Positions 1 to 5,427 of a stretch of DNA of 9,565 nt are shown here, one piece after another. A program made the translations under genes and the position numbers. Location of the stretch: contig JACQTG010000137.1 of the NCBI GenBank assembly GCA_016210895.1, positions 1 to 9,565 on the forward strand, written 5' to 3'. Below the pieces are notes generated by a model. The model was not told the DNA's origin. It ran no database searches and saw nothing but the letters and a program-made list of their open reading frames with translations. Source of the stretch: Acidobacteriota bacterium. GTDB taxonomy: Bacteria > Acidobacteriota > Terriglobia > Acidoferrales > 2-02-FULL-67-57. Numbering within the stretch: the first letter of the stretch is position 1; every line of letters begins with the position of its first letter.

Positions 1-2
1 AC

Positions 3-113
3 CGGAGCGAATACAAGCGCTACCAGGCACCCCCAGGGCTCAAGGTGACACCGAAGGCGTTTGGCCTGGGTCGCCGACTTCCCATCGCCCAGAGATACGC
101 AGAAGGGGAATAG
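3..113 (+). CDS. C-terminal end of an unrecognised protein (cut by window edge)
   Basis: An open frame enters from the left edge and ends at a TAG at 111-113, giving 36 residues that finish in [17 protein letters not shown]. The composition (balanced charged and hydrophobic residues, a Lys/Arg/Pro/Gly pattern such as [16 protein letters not shown]) looks like a real protein end. The other two plus frames of this stretch read less naturally, one stopping early at 46-48. I do not recognise the family, and nothing in so short a piece shows a catalytic motif. The following gene starts 200 bases later on the same strand, so the two are probably separately transcribed. The call rests only on the open frame and its composition; it could be a chance frame. 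Confidence 0.5.
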   Translation, partial: RSEYKRYQAPPGLKVTPKAFGLGRRLPIAQRYAEGE

Positions 114-161
114 CCTCCGCTGGATGTGTGCGTCGGCACGGCCCCACGAGTTTAGCGGCCT

Positions 162-200
162 AAGTTTACATAATATATCTTATCGGAATATCGGGATGAG
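162..200 (+). promoter_or_regulatory. AT-rich island with imperfect dyad, candidate promoter/operator for aspA
   Basis: The 200-base gap before the aspartase gene is GC-rich except for this stretch. It holds TTTACA (165-170), a possible -35 box, followed at 171-192 by AT-rich sequence including TATCTT and AATATC as weak -10 candidates. Positions 179-200 form an imperfect 22-bp dyad with arms CTnATC and GATnAG around a central ATAT. The same stretch contains TATCGG twice, at 181-186 and 189-194, in direct order. No regulator can be named. The rest of the gap (114-161, 201-313) shows nothing clear apart from the ribosome binding site of the next gene. Confidence 0.3.
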
Positions 201-313
201 CGCTCCGTGTGCGGCCTGTGGATCTCCTTGGGCAGCCGAAGGGCCCGGAAGGCTTGTTCCTCAGTTGGGGGCGGGAGTATCCTTGGTCGTGAGTGCGGGG
301 GGGAGTGTATAAC

Positions 314-1855
314 ATGGCGACAGTGGCAAAAGTGATGAACACGCGGATGGAAAAGGACTCATTGGGCGAGAAGGAAGTCCCGTCGGAGGCCTACTACGGG
401 ATTCAGACGGTGCGGGCCGTTGAGAACTATCCGATTAGTGGGCTGCGGGCCCACCCGGCACTGATTCGGGCGATGGGCTTGATCAAGAAGGCGGCCGCGT
501 TGGCCAACCGGGAGTTGGGGCTCGTGGACGGGCGGCGCGCGGGGGCTGTCATCCAGGCGGCTGAGGAGGTCATCGACGGCAAGCTGGATGACCAGTTTGT
601 GGTCGATGTCTACCAGGCGGGCGCGGGCGTCAGCTTCCACATGAACACCAATGAGGTCATCGCCAACCGGGCGATTGAAATTCTCGGCGGGAGACGCGGG
701 GACTATTCCGTGGTTCATCCCAACGATCACGTCAACTTTGGCCAGTCGACGAACGACGTCATCCCGACCGCCATGCGTTTGGCGGCCATCCTGCTGCTGG
801 AGGAACTGTTCCCGCAGGTCGAGCGCCTGGGCCGTGCCTTTGCCTTCAAGGGTCAGCAATTCGACCACATCATCAAAGCCGGACGCACGCATATGCAGGA
901 CGCCATGCCGGTTCGGCTTGGCCAGGAGTTCGCGGCCTATGCGGTGGCGATTGCCCGCTGCCACGAGCAGCTCAAGCATGCACAGGACACGCTGCGCGAG
1001 CTGGGTCTGGGAGGCACCGCGGTGGGCACCGGCGCCAACACCCACCCGCGCTATCAGAACCTTGTAGTGAAGCATCTGAGCGAGATCTCCGGGCAGCCAC
1101 TGGTCCCGACCAGGGATATGCGCTACGCCATGCAGTCGAACTTGGTTATGGCTGTCGCTTCGAGTGCTTTGCGGAACTATGCGCTGGAATTGATCCGCAT
1201 CTCGAACGACCTGCGGCTGCTTTCGAGCGGTCCCAACACCGGCTTCGCCGAGATCAATCTTCCCGCCCTGCAGCCCGGCTCTTCGATCATGCCGGGCAAG
1301 GTGAATCCGGTGATTCCCGAGCTGGTGACGATGGTGTCCTTCCAGGTGGTGGGCGCCGATGTAGCCACGGCGCTCGCCGTGCAGGCGGGACAACTCGAGC
1401 TCAACGCCATGATGCCGACGATGGCCTGGAACGTCCTCCACGCCACCGAAATCCTTAAGAATACTACCCAGCAGTTCGCCGCTGCCTGCGTCGAAGGCAT
1501 CACCGCCAACGAAGAGCGCTGCCGCCGTTATGCCGAAACCACCGAGCAGGTCGTCGCCGCCCTCAACCCCTACATCGGCTATGCACGCGGAGCCGAGATT
1601 GCGAAAGAAGCCCGGCGCACGGGACGCACCGTGGTCGAGGTTGCGCTGGAACGGAAGCTGCTCGACCGGAAGCAACTGGAAGAGATTCTCGACCCCCGCC
1701 GCATGACCGAGCCTGCCCCACCGATTGAACAAGCCCGCCAGTCGCCTCCGGCGCGCAGCGGACGGAAAATGGCCACCGCGAAGGCCAAGAAAGGCAGCAA
1801 GAAAGGAAGCAAGAAAGGCAGCAAGAAAGGCAGGAAGGCGCGCCGGCGGCGCTAG
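314..1855 (+). CDS. aspA: aspartate ammonia-lyase (aspartase/fumarase superfamily) with basic C-terminal tail
   Basis: This 513-aa enzyme should convert L-aspartate to fumarate and ammonia in the cytosol as a homotetramer. Superfamily blocks are in order: VPSEAYYGIQT (22-32), HPNDHVN (135-141), QSTND (144-148), GRTHMQDAMP (190-199), and the signature GSSIMPGKVN (322-331) with the likely catalytic Ser324 and Lys329. NPVIPE right after the signature is aspartase-like; fumarase C has NPTQCE there. Odd: the substrate loop reads GAGVSFHMN (103-111) where aspartases usually have GAGTSxNMN. The catalytic body ends near residue 465; then come a Pro-rich linker and a Lys/Arg tail with four KKGS/KKGR units. 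I chose the ATG at 314 because GGGGGGAG lies 8 bases before it; a GTG at 293 is in frame but lacks a good site. A fumarase or another lyase of the superfamily remains possible. Confidence 0.87.
   Translation: MATVAKVMNTRMEKDSLGEKEVPSEAYYGIQTVRAVENYPISGLRAHPALIRAMGLIKKAAALANRELGLVDGRRAGAVIQAAEEVIDGKLDDQFVVDVYQAGAGVSFHMNTNEVIANRAIEILGGRRGDYSVVHPNDHVNFGQSTNDVIPTAMRLAAILLLEELFPQVERLGRAFAFKGQQFDHIIKAGRTHMQDAMPVRLGQEFAAYAVAIARCHEQLKHAQDTLRELGLGGTAVGTGANTHPRYQNLVVKHLSEISGQPLVPTRDMRYAMQSNLVMAVASSALRNYALELIRISNDLRLLSSGPNTGFAEINLPALQPGSSIMPGKVNPVIPELVTMVSFQVVGADVATALAVQAGQLELNAMMPTMAWNVLHATEILKNTTQQFAAACVEGITANEERCRRYAETTEQVVAALNPYIGYARGAEIAKEARRTGRTVVEVALERKLLDRKQLEEILDPRRMTEPAPPIEQARQSPPARSGRKMATAKAKKGSKKGSKKGSKKGRKARRRR
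1787..1834 (+). repeat. four tandem 12-bp repeats coding KKGS in the aspA tail
   Basis: The unit AAGAAAGGCAGC occurs four times head to tail (1787-1798, 1799-1810, 1811-1822, 1823-1834). Single-base changes occur in unit 2 (C to A) and at the last base of unit 4. The repeat is in phase with the codons, so unit gain or loss would add or remove Lys-Lys-Gly-Ser without breaking the frame. The copies code for residues 492-507 of the aspartase. Confidence 0.93.
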
Positions 1856-2313
1856 CGCGGCTTGGGCGCCGGTTGGAGCAATTGCTCCTTGCGATAGAGC
1901 AAGGCGGTGACGTCGTAGGTGGCGAGCTCGAAACCGTGGCCGTGGGTGATGGCGTCGGTCGGGCAGGCCTCCACACAATAGCCACAGAAAATACAGCGCG
2001 AGTAGTCTATGTTGTACACCCTGGCGTAGCGCTCGCTGGCGCTGATGCGGTGCTCGGCCGTGTTGTCGGCAGCTTCGATGTAAATGCACTGGGCCGGGCA
2101 GGCAGCGGCGCAGAGAAAGCAGGCAACGCACTTCTCCAGGCCGTGTTCGTCTAGGTGGAGGACATGCAAACCCCGATAGCGTACTTCGAAGTGGACCGGC
2201 TCGTCGGGATAGTCTTCGGTCACCGTCGGGCGGAATAGATTGCGGAGCGTGACCGAAAAGCCCTTGGCCAGGGTGACGCCCGTTTCCGCAATTTCCTTCA
2301 GGATGCTTGCCAT
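1852..2313 (-). CDS. nuoI: NADH-quinone oxidoreductase subunit I (two 4Fe-4S ferredoxin domain)
   Basis: This 153-aa protein is the peripheral-arm subunit of respiratory complex I that carries the two iron-sulfur clusters N6a and N6b and passes electrons towards the quinone site. Both cluster motifs are complete: C62-x2-C65-x2-C68-x3-C72-P and C107-x2-C110-x2-C113-x3-C117-P. The region before them (RYRGLHVLHLDEHGLEKC, 46-62) matches the usual NuoI approach, and the N-terminal helix ending in NLFRPTVTEDYP is typical. Length fits the family. The ATG at 2313 is chosen over an in-frame TTG at 2349 because the TTG falls inside a strong -35 box. No other complex I gene is in the window, so this copy is outside a nuo cluster here. 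A ferredoxin-like subunit of another membrane complex is a less likely alternative. Confidence 0.9.
   Translation of the reverse strand: MASILKEIAETGVTLAKGFSVTLRNLFRPTVTEDYPDEPVHFEVRYRGLHVLHLDEHGLEKCVACFLCAAACPAQCIYIEAADNTAEHRISASERYARVYNIDYSRCIFCGYCVEACPTDAITHGHGFELATYDVTALLYRKEQLLQPAPKPR
1875..1888. repeat. perfect 14-bp palindrome in the aspA/nuoI 3' region
   Basis: GGAGCAATTGCTCC is a perfect inverted repeat 20 bases past the aspA stop, inside the last codons of nuoI. As RNA from the plus strand it gives a GGAGC/GCTCC stem with an AATT loop, followed only by TT, so it is at best a weak terminator for aspA. No better terminator is visible between the converging genes. Confidence 0.5.
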
Positions 2314-2320
2314 TTCACTC

Positions 2321-2349
2321 AGTATAGCCGCCCATTCCGAGGGGGTCAA
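2321..2349 (-). promoter_or_regulatory. sigma-70-type promoter of nuoI
   Basis: On the minus strand TTGACC (2349-2344) is followed after exactly 17 bases by TATACT (2326-2321). Both boxes are close to consensus. The -10 box ends only 7 bases before the nuoI ATG, so transcription is predicted to begin at or next to the A of the start codon, giving a leaderless mRNA. Confidence 0.7.
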
Positions 2350-2366
2350 ATCAGCCGAAAACTGCT

Positions 2367-2395
2367 TGTTCCCTGCGCGTGGTCTGTGCTAGAAA
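2367..2395 (+). promoter_or_regulatory. candidate promoter of the glycine-zipper protein gene
   Basis: TTGTTC (2367-2372), 17 bases, then TAGAAA (2390-2395) preceded by TG at 2387-2388, giving an extended -10 (TGCTAGAAA). The expected transcript start near 2402 leaves a leader of about 55 bases. It lies back to back with the nuoI promoter. Confidence 0.45.
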
Positions 2396-2457
2396 GAAGT
2401 TGGCGCGCGAAAGTTTCCATCAGGGCTCGGCTCAGCCGTGAGCTTTGGAGGCTGAGC

Positions 2458-3081
2458 ATGAAAGTCAATTATGTCCGTTGGCTGCTGGGACTGACCGTCG
2501 CGTTCGTCGCGGCCAGTCCGTTGGCGGCCGAACCCGTTACCCTTCCCGCGGGCACGGTTCTCCACCTGCGGAACGACATTCCCCTCAGCACGGAGTTCAG
2601 CACGCCCCACGACGCCGTCCGCGCCACTGTCGTTCAACCCTTCGTCTTCGCCAGCGAGAAGCTGATTCCGGTGGGCAGCATCCTTACCGGCAAGCTGCGC
2701 CACGTCAAGAAGCCGGGCCGGTTGTTTGGCCGCGGTGAGTTGCGGGTGGTATTTGACCAGTTGGAGTTGCCCACGGGCGAAACCTATTCCCTCGTGGCCG
2801 TCATCCGTACGGTGGACAATCCGCAGGGAGTGGTCGACGTAACCTCCGAGGGAACTATGCGCAGCACGAGCACCCCGAGGAAGGAGGCGGCCTGGACCGG
2901 CGCCGGAGCCGGGGCGGGTGCTGTAGTCGGCGGCCTAGCTGGGGGTCCTGCGGGGGCTGCCATTGGAGCTGGCATTGGCGGAGGCGCGATGTTGGCGCGG
3001 CGGCGACGACACGTCTACTTGGACGCCGGTGCGGAATTCCAGGTGGAGCTCACCACACCGCTGCAAATTCTCCCCGAGTAG
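2458..3081 (+). CDS. secreted glycine-zipper protein of unknown function
   Basis: This 207-aa protein begins with a signal peptide (MKVNYVRW, hydrophobic core 9-20, likely cut after PLAA at 24), so it should act in the periplasm or envelope. Residues 28-130 look beta-rich; PVGSILTGKL and GRGELRVVFDQLELPTGE faintly recall the barrel domain of VirB10/TrbI-type proteins. Residues 148-177 form a Gly/Ala-rich glycine zipper (GAGAGAGAVVGG, GGPAGAAIGAGIGGG), able to form a membrane-inserting hairpin, followed by RRRR (181-184). The last strand block (188-204) repeats the pattern of residues 29-45. The ATG at 2458 follows GGAGG at 2447-2451 with 6 bases between; the longer frame from 2386 lacks a signal peptide and overlaps the predicted promoter. 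I cannot name a function; an envelope-stress or outer-membrane anchoring role is only a guess. Confidence 0.75.
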   Translation: MKVNYVRWLLGLTVAFVAASPLAAEPVTLPAGTVLHLRNDIPLSTEFSTPHDAVRATVVQPFVFASEKLIPVGSILTGKLRHVKKPGRLFGRGELRVVFDQLELPTGETYSLVAVIRTVDNPQGVVDVTSEGTMRSTSTPRKEAAWTGAGAGAGAVVGGLAGGPAGAAIGAGIGGGAMLARRRRHVYLDAGAEFQVELTTPLQILPE

Positions 3082-3117
3082 ACGTGAGGGGATAAGTCAG
3101 CGCGTAGTCGGTAGGCT

Positions 3118-3318
3118 TCAGGGGGCGGGTACGCGTACGCTGGTGGCGCGGAGCCCCTTCGGCCCGCGCTCGGCTTCGAACTCAACCTGTTGCCCGGGTT
3201 GCAAGGACTCGAAGGAGCTGTTGGCCAGAACGGACCGGTGGAAGAACACTTCGCCCTGATCGCTGCTGATAAAGCCAAAGCCCCGATCAGCCACGATTTT
3301 CTTGATTGACCCTGTCAT
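3118..3318 (-). CDS. cold-shock domain protein (CspA family)
   Basis: This 66-aa protein is a single cold-shock domain, a five-strand barrel that binds single-stranded RNA or DNA and melts RNA structure. RNP1 is seen as DRGFGFI (11-17) and RNP2 as VFFHRS (24-29), with FESLQPGQQVEFEAERGPKG covering the next strands and ATSVRV the last. It begins MTGSIKKIVADRGFGF rather than the KWFN of E. coli CspA, so the first aromatic RNA-contact residue is missing, a variant I believe is common outside Proteobacteria. The start is fixed by GAGGAG a few bases upstream. It has its own promoter and a structured leader of about 88 bases, so it is not simply the end of the par operon. It converges on the secreted protein gene with 36 bases between their ends and no clear terminator. 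Confidence 0.9.
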   Translation of the reverse strand: MTGSIKKIVADRGFGFISSDQGEVFFHRSVLANSSFESLQPGQQVEFEAERGPKGLRATSVRVPAP

Positions 3319-3338
3319 AGTCTCCTCAAAGCAAGAAA

Positions 3339-3366
3339 GCCGCTAAGTCCCACGGGACCCGGCGGC
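3339..3366 (-). promoter_or_regulatory. hairpin in the cold-shock gene leader (attenuator, thermosensor or terminator)
   Basis: The outer arms GCCGC (3339-3343) and GCGGC (3362-3366) pair, a symmetric 3x3 internal loop follows, and the inner arms GTCC (3347-3350) and GGAC (3355-3358) close a four-base loop. On the minus strand the stem is followed by TTTCTTGCTTT and then the GAGGAG ribosome site. The T-rich tail would let it act as a terminator for read-through from the par operon or as an attenuator in the csp leader. A role in temperature sensing is inference from family precedent. Confidence 0.5.
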
Positions 3367-3412
3367 CTCAGAAACTGGATCACCCAAGTGAATCCTCTAA
3401 CTTCCTCCCCAC

Positions 3413-3441
3413 AGTCTAGCAGCCGCCCCGATGGGTGTCAA
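3413..3441 (-). promoter_or_regulatory. strong promoter of the cold-shock gene
   Basis: On the minus strand a perfect -35 TTGACA (3441-3436) is followed by a 17-base spacer ending in TGC and by the -10 TAGACT (3418-3413), an extended -10 promoter. The predicted start near 3406 gives a leader of about 88 bases. The -35 box begins five bases after the stop codon of the upstream gene. Confidence 0.75.
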
Positions 3442-3446
3442 TTGCT

Positions 3447-3782
3447 TTACGGCGCGCCGACCAGGGATTGCCGCAGGGCCGCCTCGAATTCCCTCAAGCG
3501 GGCCAGGCGTGCGGGCGTGGCCTCCACGCGCTCTGATTTCCAAACGAAATAGATGCCGTCACCGCGGTCGACTTTGACTGAGAGGTTGCCGTCCACGAGG
3601 TAGCTCGGTTGCCCGACGATTCCGAACTCTCCGGCGGCCCGGGGTTCGAGCAGGGCGACACAATTGTCTTGGCGCACGCCGATGTGGGCGGGAAACAACG
3701 GGAAGGCCACGAGTTCGAAGCCGGTAGCCCGCAGCCGCTCGAGGATGCGGACGTGGTCGTCGGTGAGTTCAGGCAGGAGCAT
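3447..3782 (-). CDS. unrecognised 111-aa protein, last gene of the par operon
   Basis: I do not recognise this family. The protein is soluble-looking, with no signal peptide, membrane segment or cysteine cluster (one Cys). It begins LPELTDDHVRILERLRATGF, probably one helix, continues through beta-like stretches (FELVAFPLFPAHIGVR, NCVALLEP, YLVDGNLSVKVDR, GIYFVWKSERVE) and ends in a helix (PARLARLREFEAALRQSL). This alpha-beta-alpha layout suggests a small compact domain. The ATG at 3782 has AAGGG 7 bases upstream; an in-frame GTG at 3788 is also possible but its site is only 2 bases away. It lies 36 bases after parB on the same strand, so it should be co-transcribed with parA and parB. The amino-acid pattern and operon position support it being real. 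Confidence 0.65.
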   Translation of the reverse strand: MLLPELTDDHVRILERLRATGFELVAFPLFPAHIGVRQDNCVALLEPRAAGEFGIVGQPSYLVDGNLSVKVDRGDGIYFVWKSERVEATPARLARLREFEAALRQSLVGAP

Positions 3783-3818
3783 CTCCACACCCTTCGGCCC
3801 GGGGCCCCCTTCCCTGCT

Positions 3819-4610
3819 CTAGTTGACCTGCTGCTCCAAGGCGGTGAGGATGGCGCGCAGGGTTTCGATGATTTCGCGGCGCGGCACAACCGATTTGCGG
3901 AAACGCAAGCGCAGCTCAAAACTTCCGTCGGGGTTGCGGTAAGTATAGACGAAGGGTTTGAGCCGGGCCACCTGATCGGTTCGGCGCTCAGCGCGGGCTT
4001 CTTCGCGGCTCATTCCGCTCGCCAGCCGGTTCACCAACTCGAGCATCTTGCGCTCGTTCGGCTCGCGCGCGACTTGCAGCAATAGCGACTTGGAAATAAT
4101 TCCCCGCTCGGCACAGAGCTGCCGCACAGCCGGGGGAACCGTGCGCAGCGCCAGGGTCTCGGACACCGTGGCACGGGATTTACCGATGCGCCGCGCGATC
4201 TCTTCGTGCGTGTAGTCGAATTCCTCCGACAGCTGAGCCAGGCCCTCCGCCTCCTCAAACGGGTTCAAGTCCTTGCGCTGCAGGTTTTCGATCAGTGCCA
4301 TTTCCAAGGCTTCGGCGCGGTCGGCGTCCTTTTCGATGCAAGGAACCTCCTGCAGGCCCGCGGCCTTGGCGGCGTGGAAGCGACGCTCGCCCGAGATGAT
4401 GGTGTACATATCGTCTTCGGGGTCGTAGCGGACGAGCAACGGCTCCAAGACTCCCTTTTCGCGGATGGAATGCGTGAGGTCGCGCAGGTCGCCCAGCTCC
4501 TTGCGTGGCTGGTTGGGGTTGGGCCGCAGCCGATCCAGCGGGATCATCCGGCCGATGGCGGCGCCGGTGAGCTGGGTGATGCTCTCCACGTAGTGATAGT
4601 CGTGGCGCAT
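3819..4610 (-). CDS. parB: chromosome partitioning protein ParB (ParB/Spo0J family)
   Basis: This 263-aa protein should bind parS sites, spread along DNA as a CTP-dependent clamp and stimulate ParA. The N-terminal domain shows PLDRLRPNPNQPRK (24-37), the nucleotide-binding box GERRFHAA (74-81) and ENLQRKDLNPFEEA (108-121). The helix-turn-helix region is about 134-157 (THEEIARRIGKSRATVSETLAL). Odd: the box has His79 where many ParBs have Arg, and the C-terminus (218-263) is a beta-like FVYTYRNPDGSFELRLRFRKS plus a helix rather than the usual short zipper. The ATG at 4610 is one base after the parA stop (TAG-G-ATG) with no real ribosome site, so translation is probably coupled to parA. A longer frame from 4706 would overlap parA by 95 bases and has a non-ParB N-terminus. 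No parS-like 16-mer is visible in the window. Confidence 0.93.
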   Translation of the reverse strand: MRHDYHYVESITQLTGAAIGRMIPLDRLRPNPNQPRKELGDLRDLTHSIREKGVLEPLLVRYDPEDDMYTIISGERRFHAAKAAGLQEVPCIEKDADRAEALEMALIENLQRKDLNPFEEAEGLAQLSEEFDYTHEEIARRIGKSRATVSETLALRTVPPAVRQLCAERGIISKSLLLQVAREPNERKMLELVNRLASGMSREEARAERRTDQVARLKPFVYTYRNPDGSFELRLRFRKSVVPRREIIETLRAILTALEQQVN

Positions 4611-4611
4611 C

Positions 4612-5400
4612 CTAACGGTGGGGGGCAAGCCGATTCGCTTCGACACGTTCGAGCACCTCACGGGTGAGTTTCTGGAAATCCACCGCTCCCGGTGACTTGG
4701 GAGCAAACGTCAACACGCTTTCCTTGTAGGCGGGGCTTTCTTCCAGCCGCACGCTGCGGCTGATCTGGGTCTTGAACAGTTTGTCCCCAAAGACAGTCTT
4801 GATCTGGTTCAGGCTGTCGCGGGCGATGTTCGTGCGCGGGTCGTACATGGTGATGAGCACGCCCAGGAGTTGCAGATCGGGGTTGGGGCGGGCGCGGATG
4901 CGTTCAAAGGTTTCCAGCAAGTCGTCGGTGCCTTCGAGCGCAAAGTAGGTGGCCTGGATGGGCACGAGCAGATGGGTGGAGGCGACCAACGCGTTCACCG
5001 TCAGAATACCGAGCGCAGGCGGCGTATCGATCACGATGTAGTCAAAGCGGTCGCGCACTGTCGTCAAGGCGTCTTTCAGGCGGAACGGGGCGTCGAACTG
5101 CCCCACCAGAATCTGCTCCAGCTTTGCCAGCGAGATGCGCGAAGGTGCGACCAGGAGGTTGGGCGTGGTGGTGGCGCGGACGAGGGCGTCCAATGGCATG
5201 CGGTGGTCAGAGAGCACGTCAAAAATCGATTCTTGGACATCATCGGGGTTGAGGAAGGAAATGGTGCAATTGGCCTGGGGATCGATGTCCACGAGGAGGG
5301 TACGACGGCCACGCTGGGCCACGGCGGCAGCGAGATTGATCGCCGTGGTGGTTTTCCCTACCCCTCCCTTTTGGTTGGCGATTGCGATGATCGTCGCCAA
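4612..5400 (-). CDS. parA: chromosome partitioning ATPase ParA (Soj/MinD family)
   Basis: This 262-aa ATPase binds DNA non-specifically as an ATP dimer and moves ParB-parS complexes during chromosome segregation. The deviant Walker A box is KGGVGKTT (11-18), the A' motif is LLVDIDPQAN (35-44), and Walker B is YIVIDTPP (121-128) with Asp125. The C-terminal helices carry ISRSVRLEESPAYKESV as in Soj. The start is unusual: the frame opens after a TAA at 5428-5430, and the only usable start before MATIIAIANQKGG is TTG at 5400. Its best purine tract, GGGAGGG, ends about 15 bases upstream, further than normal, which could mean weak or coupled initiation. It follows the DUF151 gene by 27 bases and precedes parB by one. 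The absence of an N-terminal DNA-binding extension marks it as a chromosomal-type ParA. Confidence 0.95.
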   Translation of the reverse strand: MATIIAIANQKGGVGKTTTAINLAAAVAQRGRRTLLVDIDPQANCTISFLNPDDVQESIFDVLSDHRMPLDALVRATTTPNLLVAPSRISLAKLEQILVGQFDAPFRLKDALTTVRDRFDYIVIDTPPALGILTVNALVASTHLLVPIQATYFALEGTDDLLETFERIRARPNPDLQLLGVLITMYDPRTNIARDSLNQIKTVFGDKLFKTQISRSVRLEESPAYKESVLTFAPKSPGAVDFQKLTREVLERVEANRLAPHR

Positions 5401-5427
5401 GCTCGAGTTTTGCGCCCTCCCTTGCGG

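Noticed and set aside
61..312. 83-codon open frame before aspA
   Set aside because: It spans the end of another gene and the AT-rich intergenic island, lacks a ribosome site, and its residues do not look protein-like.
1786..1834. CRISPR-like repeat array
   Set aside because: The 12-bp units are contiguous without spacers and code in phase for KKGS; it is a coding tandem repeat.
359..2131. Very long minus-strand open frame (590 codons) opposite aspA and part of nuoI
   Set aside because: Composition is rich in His, Arg, Gln and Leu without any recognisable domain; it mirrors the codon bias of aspA and overlaps nuoI in another frame, so it is a GC-driven shadow.
3082..3117. Terminator between the secreted protein gene and the cold-shock gene
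   Set aside because: The 36 bases hold no stable stem followed by a T run on either strand.
3435..3830. Possible parS site near parAB
   Set aside because: I looked for a TGTTTCACGTGAAACA-like palindrome here and through the window and saw none; only short partial matches such as TTTCAC.
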